The notes beneath the pieces were generated by a model. It was not told the DNA's origin. It saw only the letters and a program-made list of their open reading frames with translations, and searched no databases. Shown in pieces: positions 1 to 8,277 of a stretch of 64,000 nt of DNA; within the stretch, counting starts at the first letter, position 1, and each line of letters opens with the position of its first letter. Made by a program: the position numbers and the translations under genes. The stretch is from JB111 sp049856175. GTDB taxonomy: Bacteria > Actinomycetota > Actinomycetes > Actinomycetales > Actinomycetaceae. The stretch lies in NCBI RefSeq assembly GCF_049856175.1, contig NZ_JBNDNA010000004.1, forward strand, positions 62,001 to 126,000, in the 5' to 3' direction.

Positions 1-49
1 GGGCGGTCCCGGCCGGCGTCACGGCCTGCGGCGTGCCGGGCTCGGTCAT
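1..49 (-). CDS. adnB: AdnB N-terminus (partial, runs off window)
   Basis: An ATG at 49-47 on the minus strand overlaps the TGA of the upstream gene (46-48) in an ATGA arrangement, and the frame stays open to the window edge (MTEPGTPQAVTPAGTA). No domain is visible in these 16 residues. The call rests on position: in actinomycetes the gene following adnA is adnB, the lead motor and second nuclease subunit of the AdnAB double-strand-break resection complex. The overlap implies translational coupling with adnA. Confidence 0.6.
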   Translation of the reverse strand, partial: MTEPGTPQAVTPAGTA

Positions 50-3000
50 TCCGTCTCCTCGGAGGTGGTGGTCCCGCCGACGCGACGGCCGGCGGTCTGC
101 AGCGGGCAGGAGGTGCGGACCTCGCAGAAGTCGCAGTACTTGTTCGTCCGGACGTGGACACCGGCTCCGGACATCTCGGTCACGGCGCGATCGACGAGCT
201 CGTGCGCCCACGTGCCCCGGTCGGCGCCGAGGGCGTCCTGCTCCCGGATCGCCACGGACTTGTTGGGGGTGCCGAGGAAGACCAGCCGCGCGCCGGCGGG
301 TTCCGCCCCCTCACCGCGGCGGTGCCGTTCGAGCAGGGCCGCCTGGTAGGCGCCGAGCTGGGCGTGCTCCTCGACCTCGGCCTGGCTGATGCCCTTGCCG
401 GTCTTGAGGTCGGCGACCACCACCCGCCCGTCCGACTGGGTCTCGAGCCGGTCGATCTGCCCGCGGACGCGCGCCTCGCCCACGATCTCGTCGACGTCGA
501 CCTCCGTGGCGACCTGGACCGGAACGGCGACGTACTCGGCGAGCCGCTCGACGAGCCGCTCCGCCTTGGCCCGCTCCTGGTCGGCGGCGAGGCCCTCGCC
601 GAGGTCGAGCTCACCGATCCGCTCGTGCAACGCGGACCGTAGCTCGTCGCGGCTGCCGGCCGGGTGCTGCTCGGCGATCTCGTGCACGAGGGTGCCGAGC
701 GCCTGGCTGTCTGAGTCGCCGCCCCGCCCGCCGAACCGGGTGAGCGCCCACCGAAGTCCGCACGTGGTGACGGACTCGACGGCCGACGGGCTGACGGTGA
801 CCGGCTCGTCCGTGCTCCTCAGGGGCGCGAGCGTGCTCACCTCGTGGGCGAGCACCCACTCCTGCGGGTCCGCCCCTGCCACGCCCTCGGCGCGCAGCCG
901 CGCGAGGACCCGGGCGGCGTCGGCGTCTCCCGGATCGTCGGCGAGGCGCCGGCGCAGCCGCGCGACGAGCTCACGCAGGTCCCGGGCCACGATCTGTTCC
1001 CGGTCCGCTGGCCGTGGCCGTGCGCCGGCGTCCGGAGCCGTGCGGGCCCCTGCGTCGCCGCGGTCGTGCGCGGCCGCGTCCCGCGCGAGGAGCTCGTGGA
1101 ACAGCGAGGGGCGCGTGTCGACGCCATCGACGGCAGTGACGAGGAGCTTGCTCGTCGCGCGGGAAGTCGCGAGCACGAGCTGGCGCAGCTCGTCGTCCCG
1201 CACCTCCTTGCGGGCCTCGGTCCAGCGGTCGGCGCCGTCCCCGCGGCCGGTGACGACGTCGACGAGCGCCTGGCTGCCGAGGATCGTGTCGCGGCGGCGC
1301 ATGTCCGGCCAGACGTCCTCCTGGAGGCCGGCGACCGCGACGAGGTCCCACTCCTGCCCGGCCGCCTGCGCGGGCGTGAGCACCTCGACGAGGTCGCGGC
1401 GGCCCGACTGGGCGGCGAGGGTGTCCTCGGCGACGCGCTGCTTCTCGACGCGGTCGACGAATCCGATCGCACCGGCCGTGGCGCCGCGCGCCTCGTACCG
1501 TTCGGCGGCGTAGAAGAGGGCGAGCACGGCGTCCAGGTCGGCGTGCGCCTGTGCGGCCCCGGCTCCCCCGTCGATCGCGCGCGTCTGCCACGGCTCGGCG
1601 AGGCCGGCCGCGTCCCATGCCGCCCACAGGACCGCCGTCGGTCCCTCTCCGGCGACGAGCGCGGTGCGCGTGCGCCCCACCACCCGCGCGACCCGCACGA
1701 GCGGGTCGGTCAGGGCTGCGGACATGGACCCGGGCAGGGCGGCGACGCCACCCTCGTCCACCGCCGCCACGGCGTCGAGCAGGACCGTGTCGGAGTCGAC
1801 GGCGCCGCCGCGCGCCCCGCTCGCCGCCCGCAGCGTGCGCATGAGGCTGCGCAGGCCCACCGGGTCCGCACCGCCCACGGACGAGAGCATGAGGTCGCGC
1901 AGCGCCCGGCCCGTCGGCCCCTCGGCGGCCACGCGCACGGCCGCCAGGAGGGGTCGCACGGCAGGCTCGTCCCGCAGCGCACCCAGTCGACCCGGGGAGA
2001 CGGGGACGCGCCGGGCACCGAGGAGCGCCCGCATCGAGCTCGCCTGACCGCTCGTCCGCACGACGACGGCGCACCGCCGGTACGGCAGGCCGTCGACGAG
2101 GTGGGCCTGGCGCACGGCGTCGGCGACGGTGTCGGCCTCGACGGCCGCGGAGCTGAGTGTGCGTACCTCGACGGCGGGCCACGGCTCGTCGCGGTCGGCC
2201 GTACGGCCCGCGTCTCGGTCGGCGTCGATCCCCGACGCCCCGGGATCCGGTGCAGGAACGGCTCCTCCTCCGGCGACCGGCGATCGCCGACGCGCCAGAC
2301 CGGGCCCGCCGGCGGGCAGCCGCTCGGTCAGCCGGGCCACCGCGGCGCGCAGGCCGCGCGTCCCGCGGTGCACCTCGGGCAGGAGCCGGACCTGGGCGCC
2401 GAACCCCCCGTCGGAGAAGTCCGACGTCGCCTCGGCGACCAGGGTGGGGCTCCCGCCCCGGAACGTCTGCACGGCGACGTCGGGGTCACCGAGCAGGAGC
2501 AGCCGCGCACCGTCCCGGACGAGCACGCGCAGCAGGCGCGCGGTCGAACGGGTGACGTCCTGGTAGTCGTCGACGACGACGAGGTCCCACCGCGGCACGG
2601 TCGGTGCACCGGCGGTCCCGGCCGGGACGCCGGTCGGTGGTACGTGCCAGGAGTTGAGGACGAGCGCCGCCTCGTCGACGAGTCGCGCGGAGTCGTAGCG
2701 CCGATAGCGGCGCTCGGGGCCGAGTCCCACGGCGGGCGCCTGCTCGTCGGCCGCGTCCTGAGCGCCGGTGCTGTCGCGGTACTGCTCGAGGACCGCGGCC
2801 ACCGCGGCCCACTCGGGCCGGTCGTGGTCGGCAGCGAGACGCCGGAGGTCGTCGGGCTCGAGGTCGAGCTCGCCCGCGCGCGCCAGGATGTCCCGCAGCT
2901 CGTGCCGGAAGGCGTCCAGCCCGAGCGCCTCGGCGGGTACGGACGCAGGCCACCCGGGTGACGTGACCTGCCCCGAGTCGTGCGCATCGAGCAGCTCCGC

Positions 3001-3402
3001 GAGGATGCCGTCCTCGTCGGGGCCGGACAGGAGAGCGGGCTCCGGACCGCCCCAGTAGGCGGCGTGCTGCCCGAGGAGCGCGAACGCGAAGGAGGTCGGC
3101 GTGACGACCTGCACCGCGGCGTCGTGCGCCCCGGTCCGGTGGGCGACCTCGTCCCGCAGACGACCGGCCACGCGCCGGGACGGTGTCAGGAGCGCGACGC
3201 GGCGGCCCGCGCGGGCCGCCTCGACGACGGTCTGCACGGCCAGCGTGGTCCGCCCCGCGCCGGGGGCGCCGAGCGTGAGCAGGTGCGGGCCCGGGCCGGC
3301 CGCCAGCTCGTCCGCGACCGACCGGGCCACCTGGCTCAGCGGCACCTCGACGGGCTCGGGAGCGGTGTCGAGGCGCAGCCGAGGACGGACCGGGGAGGAC
3401 AT
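46..3402 (-). CDS. adnA: AdnA-like helicase-nuclease subunit (UvrD/RecB type, Fe-S nuclease domain)
   Basis: UvrD-like superfamily 1 motor followed by a RecB-type PD-(D/E)XK nuclease, 1,118 aa, the size and order of the AdnA subunit of the AdnAB DNA end-resection machine. The nuclease core is at about residue 997 (VVVADLKTGKG). A C-terminal cysteine set (KYCDFCEVRTSCP, about 1088-1100) plus a cysteine near 850 (VTTCGLRW) fits the Fe-S clamp of AddB/Adn nucleases. The motor motifs are unusual: the Walker A reads GAPGAGRTT (Arg in place of Lys), motif II reads VVDDYQD, and the motif III Gln is a Val in GDPDVAVQTFRGG. The start is taken at ATG 3402; a TTG four codons upstream (3414) is the alternative and neither has a clear ribosome binding site. 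The gene is translationally coupled to the next one. Confidence 0.85.
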   Translation of the reverse strand: MSSPVRPRLRLDTAPEPVEVPLSQVARSVADELAAGPGPHLLTLGAPGAGRTTLAVQTVVEAARAGRRVALLTPSRRVAGRLRDEVAHRTGAHDAAVQVVTPTSFAFALLGQHAAYWGGPEPALLSGPDEDGILAELLDAHDSGQVTSPGWPASVPAEALGLDAFRHELRDILARAGELDLEPDDLRRLAADHDRPEWAAVAAVLEQYRDSTGAQDAADEQAPAVGLGPERRYRRYDSARLVDEAALVLNSWHVPPTGVPAGTAGAPTVPRWDLVVVDDYQDVTRSTARLLRVLVRDGARLLLLGDPDVAVQTFRGGSPTLVAEATSDFSDGGFGAQVRLLPEVHRGTRGLRAAVARLTERLPAGGPGLARRRSPVAGGGAVPAPDPGASGIDADRDAGRTADRDEPWPAVEVRTLSSAAVEADTVADAVRQAHLVDGLPYRRCAVVVRTSGQASSMRALLGARRVPVSPGRLGALRDEPAVRPLLAAVRVAAEGPTGRALRDLMLSSVGGADPVGLRSLMRTLRAASGARGGAVDSDTVLLDAVAAVDEGGVAALPGSMSAALTDPLVRVARVVGRTRTALVAGEGPTAVLWAAWDAAGLAEPWQTRAIDGGAGAAQAHADLDAVLALFYAAERYEARGATAGAIGFVDRVEKQRVAEDTLAAQSGRRDLVEVLTPAQAAGQEWDLVAVAGLQEDVWPDMRRRDTILGSQALVDVVTGRGDGADRWTEARKEVRDDELRQLVLATSRATSKLLVTAVDGVDTRPSLFHELLARDAAAHDRGDAGARTAPDAGARPRPADREQIVARDLRELVARLRRRLADDPGDADAARVLARLRAEGVAGADPQEWVLAHEVSTLAPLRSTDEPVTVSPSAVESVTTCGLRWALTRFGGRGGDSDSQALGTLVHEIAEQHPAGSRDELRSALHERIGELDLGEGLAADQERAKAERLVERLAEYVAVPVQVATEVDVDEIVGEARVRGQIDRLETQSDGRVVVADLKTGKGISQAEVEEHAQLGAYQAALLERHRRGEGAEPAGARLVFLGTPNKSVAIREQDALGADRGTWAHELVDRAVTEMSGAGVHVRTNKYCDFCEVRTSCPLQTAGRRVGGTTTSEETE

Positions 3403-3544
3403 GCCGTCATGCAACCACGCAGGTCCGACATCCGCGGTGCGCCCGTGGGTCGACGTCCGGTTCGCCCGGTCGGCGGGTGCTCGGATCGGTCGCGCTGCGG
3501 CAGGCCGACCGGCGCAGCGCCCGGCCCCCCGCCCGCTGCGGGCT

Positions 3545-4402
3545 CTACTCCTCGGCCACCCAGGCGTTGGGGACGCAGTCCTGCAGGCTGATCGACTGCT
3601 GGACCATGACCGGGGCCGGGTCGCCCGGCGCGGGGCAGTCCACGTGCTGGTACCCCAGGAGGTGACCGACCTCGTGGTTGACGAGGTACTGCCGGTACTG
3701 CGGCAGCGTCCCGCCGGCCTCGAGGAACGGCTCGATCGACTCCCCGAACCGGTCGGCGTTGAGGACCGCCCGGCCGTTGCGGCCGCACGAGTAGATGCCG
3801 CCGACGTCGAGCGGCTCGCACAGCTCGATGCTCAGCGGCCCGTCCGCGAGAGTGACACCGAAGTCCGCGTCCTCGCCGTCGACGCGCTCGAACGCCACCG
3901 AGCCGTCGTGGCCCCAGCCGCGGTCGTCGTTGAGGGTGTCCAGCACGTAGTCGGCGAACGCCTCGCGGTCCACCGGCAGGCCGCGCTCGACCTCGACCCG
4001 CACGCTGTAGGTCCGCTCGGCCTCGCGCGGCGCCGGATCGGTGCCCGCCACCACGCGCAGGGAGCCGGATCCCTCCGCGGCCACGAGATCGCCCCGGATC
4101 CCCGCGCCGTAGGCGTCCTCGTCCACGCCCTCGGGCAGATCGACGTCGGTGTCCCCGGCCCCGTCGGCCGCCGTGCCGTCACCGTCCGTGCCGTCGGGGA
4201 CCTGCACGAGCTCGAGCAGGGTCGGTTCGTCGTCGTCGGGCAGCAGCGGTCCCGGGCGCGCGGCCCACGCCGCGCGCAGGTCCACGTCGCTGCCCGCGGC
4301 GTGCTCGTCCGCGACCGTCGGCGCGGCGAGGAGGGGCGACGAGACCAGCGCGGCGCACGCGAGAACGCCGAGAACGGTCGGGAGTCGTCTGGAGTCGGAC
4401 AT
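3545..4402 (-). CDS. Exported DUF3152 metalloprotease-like protein
   Basis: 285 aa with an N-terminal signal sequence (hydrophobic stretch VLGVLACAALVSSPLLAA, then APTVADEHA, probable signal peptidase I site). The C-terminal half is the DUF3152 domain, with a zincin-type HEVGH motif at about residue 248 followed by LLGYQHVDCPAPG, and a cysteine pair likely to form a disulfide outside the cell. DUF3152 proteins are related to zinc metallopeptidases but no substrate is established. The acidic linker between signal and domain (DGTDGDGTAADGAGDTD) is low complexity. Transcribed away from the DUF3107 gene. The same neighbour set occurs in mycobacteria (Rv3207c). Confidence 0.85.
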   Translation of the reverse strand: MSDSRRLPTVLGVLACAALVSSPLLAAPTVADEHAAGSDVDLRAAWAARPGPLLPDDDEPTLLELVQVPDGTDGDGTAADGAGDTDVDLPEGVDEDAYGAGIRGDLVAAEGSGSLRVVAGTDPAPREAERTYSVRVEVERGLPVDREAFADYVLDTLNDDRGWGHDGSVAFERVDGEDADFGVTLADGPLSIELCEPLDVGGIYSCGRNGRAVLNADRFGESIEPFLEAGGTLPQYRQYLVNHEVGHLLGYQHVDCPAPGDPAPVMVQQSISLQDCVPNAWVAEE

Positions 4403-4449
4403 CGCCGACCAGTCTGGCAGCCGGGCCCCGACCTGTCAGTGAGCGCCCT

Positions 4450-4455
4450 TACGAT
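4450..4455 (+). promoter_or_regulatory. -10 box upstream of the DUF3107 gene
   Basis: TACGAT, a good sigma-70-type -10 hexamer, lies 73 bases before the DUF3107 start. A transcript from it would carry a roughly 65-nt leader with a proper Shine-Dalgarno (GGAGGA near 4517). Confidence 0.5.
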
Positions 4456-4528
4456 GGAGCAGCACCACCTCGGTGACTCGCTTCCCAGCACGAGGCCCGC
4501 CGCGAGCGGGCCGGACGGAGGAACATCA

Positions 4529-4753
4529 ATGCAGGTCACGATCGGTATGCGGTCGAGCATGCGCGACGTCGTCGTCGAGATCGACTCCGACGAGGAGGCC
4601 TTCGTCGCCTCCGTCCGTGAGGCGCTGGCGTCCGACTCGCCGCTCGACGTCACGGACTCCAAGGGCAAGCGGTTCCTCGTGCCCGCCGCCGCGATCGGGC
4701 ACGTCGAGATCGGCGCGGTCGAGGACCGCCGCGTGGGGTTCGGCCTGGGCTGA
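4529..4753 (+). CDS. DUF3107 family small protein
   Basis: 74 aa, beginning MQVTIGMRSSMRDVVVEIDS and ending RRVGFGLG. This is the conserved actinobacterial DUF3107 family (the TB9.4/Rv3208A type), cytoplasmic, with no assigned biochemical role. The sequence looks like one compact alpha/beta fold: a beta strand, an acidic helix (DEEAFVASVREAL), then KRFLVPAAAIGHVEIG. The start is set by a GGAGGA ribosome binding site at 4517-4522. It stands alone on its transcript, with a hairpin terminator directly after the stop, and lies upstream of rhlE as in mycobacteria. Confidence 0.9.
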   Translation: MQVTIGMRSSMRDVVVEIDSDEEAFVASVREALASDSPLDVTDSKGKRFLVPAAAIGHVEIGAVEDRRVGFGLG

Positions 4754-4763
4754 GTCCCGTCCC

Positions 4764-4799
4764 ACTCCTCCGGTCCCGCCGAGCGGCGCCGGGAGGAGT
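4764..4799 (+). terminator. Hairpin terminator after the DUF3107 gene
   Basis: The arms ACTCCTCC (4764-4771) and GGAGGAGT (4792-4799) are perfectly complementary, and an inner CGCC/GGCG stem closes a GAGC loop. It begins 11 bases after the stop codon. No T-tract follows, which is usual at this G+C content. Confidence 0.65.
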
Positions 4800-4921
4800 A
4801 TCGTCGAGGGGTCCCGGCTGACCGGTCGTTGTTCCTGCGAATCCTCGGGCGCCCAGCGCCCTGCACCGTGTGCGATCGGCTGCCCGCGCCAACCCGGCGC
4901 ACCGCCGACCGAAGAAGGATC

Positions 4922-6577
4922 ATGACCACCCCTGCCACCTCGGGCGTCGTCGACGTCTCCGGCGCCCACGCGCCCGTCGAGACCGACGCCGCCACCCCCG
5001 ACATCACCGATGCCGACACGCCCAGCGTCCCGGCCGAGCAGACGTTCGCCGACATCGGCGTCGCGGAGCCGATCGCCGGCGCCCTGCGCGACGTCGGCAT
5101 CACGCACCCGTTCCCGATCCAGTCCCTCACCCTGCCCGTGGCGCTCAAGCGCGCCGACATCATCGGCCAGGCCAAGACGGGCACCGGCAAGACGCTGGGC
5201 TTCGGCATCCCGCTGCTGCAGCACACCCTCGCCCCGGGCGAGGACGGCTACGACGAGCTGCTCGACCCCGGCGCCCCGCAGGGTCTCGTCGTCGTGCCCA
5301 CCCGTGAGCTGGCCAAGCAGGTCGCGGAGGACCTCGTCGCCGCGTCCCGCCGCCGCTCCGTGCGGATCGTCCAGGTCTACGGCGGCCGCGCCTACGAGCC
5401 GCAGATCGCCGCGCTCGAGGCCGGCGTCGAGGTCGTCGTCGGTACGCCCGGCCGGCTCATCGACCTGCTCAAGCAGAAGGTGCTGCGCCTGAGCGCCGTG
5501 TCCACCGTCGTGCTCGACGAGGCCGACGAGATGCTCGACCTCGGCTTCCTGCCCGACGTCGAGACCCTGCTCTCCCGCACGCCCGCCAACCGGCACACGA
5601 TGCTGTTCTCGGCCACGATGCCGGGCGCGGTCGTCGCGCTCGCGCGGCGCTACATGACGCGGCCGACGCACATCCGGGCCCAGGACCCCGACGACACCGG
5701 CGCGACGGTCAAGGCCACCCGCCAGGTCGTCTACCGGGCGCACGCGATGAACAAGGTCGAGATGCTCGCCCGGATCCTCCAGGCGCGCGAGCGCGGGCTG
5801 ACCATCGTCTTCACGCGCACCAAGCGCACCGCCGCCAAGGTGGCCGACGACCTCGCCGACCGCGGGTTCGCGTCGGCCGCGATCCACGGCGACCTCGGCC
5901 AGGGCGCCCGTGAGCAGGCGCTGCGCGCGTTCCGCACCGGCAAGGTCGACATCCTCGTCGCCACCGACGTGGCCGCCCGCGGCATCGACGTCGACGACGT
6001 CACGCACGTCATCAACTACCAGTGCCCCGAGGACGAGAAGATCTACCTCCACCGCATCGGCCGTACCGGCCGCGCGGGCAACTCGGGCACCGCGGTGACG
6101 TTCGTCGACTGGGACGACATCCCGCGCTGGTCGGTCGTCAACAACGCGCTCGGCCTGGGCCTGGCCGAGCCGCCGGAGACGTACCACACCTCCGAGCATC
6201 TCTACGCGGACCTCGACATCCCCGAGGGCACGGGCGGCACGCTGCCCCGCTCGGCCCGCACGCGCGCCGGGCTCGGCGCGGAGGAGGTCGAGGACATCGG
6301 TGAGACCGGGAAGTCCGCGGGCTCGCGGCAGAGCTCGCGCCGGTCCGACGGCGGGCGCGGTGACGGCGCCCGACGCGACGGGCCGCGCTCCGGCGGTAGG
6401 TCCGAGGGCGGTCGGCCCGACGGCGCGCGTTCCCGGCGCTCCGGCGAGCAGGACGGCCGGTCCGAGCGCTCCGGCGGCGAGGGCGGGTCCGGCCGACCCA
6501 GGCGGCGGCGTCGCCGTCGCACGGGTGGTTCCGCCGGCGGCGGTCAGGGCGCCAGCGCCCCCGCCTCGACCGACTGA
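4922..6577 (+). CDS. rhlE: DEAD-box ATP-dependent RNA helicase
   Basis: 551 aa. Complete DEAD-box core: Q motif region (FPIQSLTLP), Walker A (AKTGTGKT), PTREL, DEAD (DEADEMLDLGF, about residue 198), SAT, and the C-terminal HRIGRTGRAG (about 376) and ARGIDVDDV elements. Such helicases unwind short RNA duplexes in the cytoplasm during ribosome assembly and RNA decay. After about residue 430 the protein becomes a disordered tail rich in Arg, Gly and Ser, with repeated RSGG/RSDGG-type blocks and a terminal basic run (RPRRRRRRRT), probably RNA binding. The start at 4922 is chosen for the AAGAAGGA ribosome binding site at 4913-4920; the frame is open further upstream without a better start. The neighbourhood matches mycobacterial rhlE (Rv3211). 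Confidence 0.92.
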   Translation: MTTPATSGVVDVSGAHAPVETDAATPDITDADTPSVPAEQTFADIGVAEPIAGALRDVGITHPFPIQSLTLPVALKRADIIGQAKTGTGKTLGFGIPLLQHTLAPGEDGYDELLDPGAPQGLVVVPTRELAKQVAEDLVAASRRRSVRIVQVYGGRAYEPQIAALEAGVEVVVGTPGRLIDLLKQKVLRLSAVSTVVLDEADEMLDLGFLPDVETLLSRTPANRHTMLFSATMPGAVVALARRYMTRPTHIRAQDPDDTGATVKATRQVVYRAHAMNKVEMLARILQARERGLTIVFTRTKRTAAKVADDLADRGFASAAIHGDLGQGAREQALRAFRTGKVDILVATDVAARGIDVDDVTHVINYQCPEDEKIYLHRIGRTGRAGNSGTAVTFVDWDDIPRWSVVNNALGLGLAEPPETYHTSEHLYADLDIPEGTGGTLPRSARTRAGLGAEEVEDIGETGKSAGSRQSSRRSDGGRGDGARRDGPRSGGRSEGGRPDGARSRRSGEQDGRSERSGGEGGSGRPRRRRRRRTGGSAGGGQGASAPASTD

Positions 6578-6638
6578 GCCCCGGCCGGCCCGGAGCGGTT
6601 GCCCCCGAGGCTCCCGCTCCGGGCCGCGCTCCTGATGT

Positions 6639-6707
6639 CGAGGTCGTGCCTGCGGTGGCGAGATCGTGCGTGCGAGGCACGAACTCGCCAGCCCAAGCAC
6701 GACCTCG
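6639..6707. repeat. 69-base multi-stem inverted repeat (REP-like)
   Basis: Three nested perfect stems: CGAGGTCGTGC (6639-6649) with 6697-6707 (11 bp), TGGCGAG (6656-6662) with 6684-6690 (7 bp), and TCGTGC (6664-6669) with 6777-type partner GCACGA at 6677-6682 (6 bp, 7-base loop). It lies between the convergent rhlE and marC-family genes, 62 bases after the rhlE stop. It could act as a bidirectional terminator; its length and nested arms also resemble dispersed palindromic intergenic repeats. Confidence 0.6.
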
Positions 6708-6737
6708 CTCGCCGAGGGCGCGCGGGAGCGGGTCCGG

Positions 6738-7367
6738 TCAGCGACCGGCGAGGTACATGTCGACGAACGCGAAGGTCGCCGTCGCGACGAGCTGCACCGC
6801 GATCGCGGCGAGCAGCATGCCGGACAGGCGCGTGACGAGCGTCGTCCCCGAGACCCCGAGCACGCGGTGGACCACGCTCGAGAAGCGCAGCGAGAGCCCG
6901 ATGACGACGTGCAGACCGACGATGCCGATCACCACGCCGGTGAGCTGCGGTCCGGTGTCCGCGTCCTGCACGGCCAGCATCGCAGCGACGATCGCGCCCG
7001 GCCCCGCCATGAGCGGGGTCCCCATCGGCACGAGCGCGACCGCGGCGCCGGAGCCCGAGGGGCCGGGCTCCTCGGCGGCCCCGCTGAGGAGCTGCATGGC
7101 CACGATGAGCAGCAGCAGGCCACCGGCGAGCTGCAGCGCGGGCACGGTGATGCCGAGGAAGTCGAGGATGTAGGGCCCACCGGCCGCGAACGCCCCGATC
7201 ACCCCGAGGGAGACGCACGTGGCGGCGAGCGCCGCACGGCTGCGCTCGCGGATCGTCATCGTGGAGGTCAGGGACAGGAAGATGGGCAGGTTGCCCACCG
7301 GGTCCATGATGACGAACAGCGTGACGAAGGTGGAGACCAGGACCGCGAGGTCGACGAGGTCGCTCAT
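6738..7367 (-). CDS. MarC family integral membrane protein
   Basis: 209 aa with about six predicted transmembrane helices. The N-terminus (LVSTFVTLFVIMDPVGNLPIFLSL) carries the DPVGNLP signature of the MarC/NAAT family, and MGTPLMAGPGAI in the middle is the second conserved loop. Despite the name, MarC proteins are not shown to cause antibiotic resistance and their substrate is unknown. The ATG at 7367 overlaps the stop of the upstream PHP gene (ATGA), so the two are one translationally coupled unit. Confidence 0.88.
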   Translation of the reverse strand: MSDLVDLAVLVSTFVTLFVIMDPVGNLPIFLSLTSTMTIRERSRAALAATCVSLGVIGAFAAGGPYILDFLGITVPALQLAGGLLLLIVAMQLLSGAAEEPGPSGSGAAVALVPMGTPLMAGPGAIVAAMLAVQDADTGPQLTGVVIGIVGLHVVIGLSLRFSSVVHRVLGVSGTTLVTRLSGMLLAAIAVQLVATATFAFVDMYLAGR

Positions 7368-8236
7368 CGCGCGTCCCGGTGTCCGGCGCCCGCGAGCGGG
7401 AGCGTGCCTGCCGCGACGATCCGCTCGAGCTGGCCCGGGTCGGTGAGGTGGTCGCCCAGGCGGTTGGTCTTGCCTGTGCCGTGGTAGTCCGAGCTGCCCG
7501 TGACGAGCAGGTCGTGCCGCTCGGCGAGGCGCCTGAGCCCGGCGCGCGCCTCGTCGTCGTGGTCGAGGTGGTCGACCTCCAGCCCGAGCAGGCCGGCCTC
7601 GATCGCCTCGTCCAGCGCCCGGGCAGTCAGCGCCCGGCCGCGCTGCGCCCACGGGTGCGCCATGACCGGCACGCCGCCCGCCTCCCGGACGAGCCCGATC
7701 GCCTCGCCCACGTCGGGCGCGTAGTGCGGGACGTAGTACTTCGTGCGGTTGGCGCACGGCCCGCCGGGCGCGAACGCGGCGTTGCGGTTCGGCACGTGTC
7801 CGGCGGCGACGAGCGCGTCCGCGATGTGGGGCCGGCCGACGGTGGTGCCGTCGTCGACGTGGCGCAGGACGTCCTCCCACGTGATCGGGAAGTCCACGGC
7901 GATGCGCTCGACCATCATCCGGGCCCGGTCCAGCCGGGAGGAGCGGGCCCGCTCGGTGCGCGCGAGCAGGCCCGGATGCCCGGGGTCGAACAGGTAGGCC
8001 AGCAGGTGGATCGAGCGTCCCTCGTGCTGGGTGGAGACCTCCATGCCGCGCAGGATCGTCACGCCGAGGCGCTCCCCCGCCGCGACGGCGTCGGCCCAGC
8101 CCGCCGTCGTGTCGTGGTCGGTGACGCCGAGGACGTCGATGCGTGCGGCGGCGGCCGCCTCGACGAGTCCGGTCGGGCTGTCGGTGCCGTCCGAGACCGT
8201 CGAGTGCGTGTGGGGGTCGATCCGCGCCGTCGTCAC
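7364..8236 (-). CDS. PHP-domain phosphoesterase
   Basis: 290 aa. N-terminal PHP metal-binding motif IDPHTHSTVSDGTDSP (about residues 6-21), then VTDHDT, a central HP (AHPWAQRG) and C-terminal GSSDYHG, together the metal ligands of the PHP family. The architecture matches the YciV/TrpH group; E. coli RNase AM acts on 3'-phosphoadenosine 5'-phosphate and short RNA 5' ends, so a nucleotidase or 5'-3' exoribonuclease role is likely but not proven. The GTG start at 8236 is supported by a TACACT -10 box seven bases before it, so the message is probably leaderless. Coupled to the marC-family gene downstream. Confidence 0.85.
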   Translation of the reverse strand: MTTARIDPHTHSTVSDGTDSPTGLVEAAAAARIDVLGVTDHDTTAGWADAVAAGERLGVTILRGMEVSTQHEGRSIHLLAYLFDPGHPGLLARTERARSSRLDRARMMVERIAVDFPITWEDVLRHVDDGTTVGRPHIADALVAAGHVPNRNAAFAPGGPCANRTKYYVPHYAPDVGEAIGLVREAGGVPVMAHPWAQRGRALTARALDEAIEAGLLGLEVDHLDHDDEARAGLRRLAERHDLLVTGSSDYHGTGKTNRLGDHLTDPGQLERIVAAGTLPLAGAGHRDAR

Positions 8237-8243
8237 CGGACGG

Positions 8244-8271
8244 AGTGTACGGGCGCGCGCGGTGCGACGAT
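8244..8271. promoter_or_regulatory. Divergent leaderless promoters of PHP and aminopeptidase P genes
   Basis: TACACT on the minus strand (8249-8244) ends seven bases before the GTG of the PHP gene. GACGAT on the plus strand (8266-8271) ends six bases before the ATG of the aminopeptidase gene. The whole divergent control region is only 41 bases, so the two polymerases would compete. Confidence 0.55.
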
Positions 8272-8277
8272 GGGGGC

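Noticed and set aside
3403..3414. TTG start for adnA four codons upstream of the ATG
   Set aside because: It adds only LHDG without a ribosome binding site or promoter. The ATG is preferred, but the choice is not certain.
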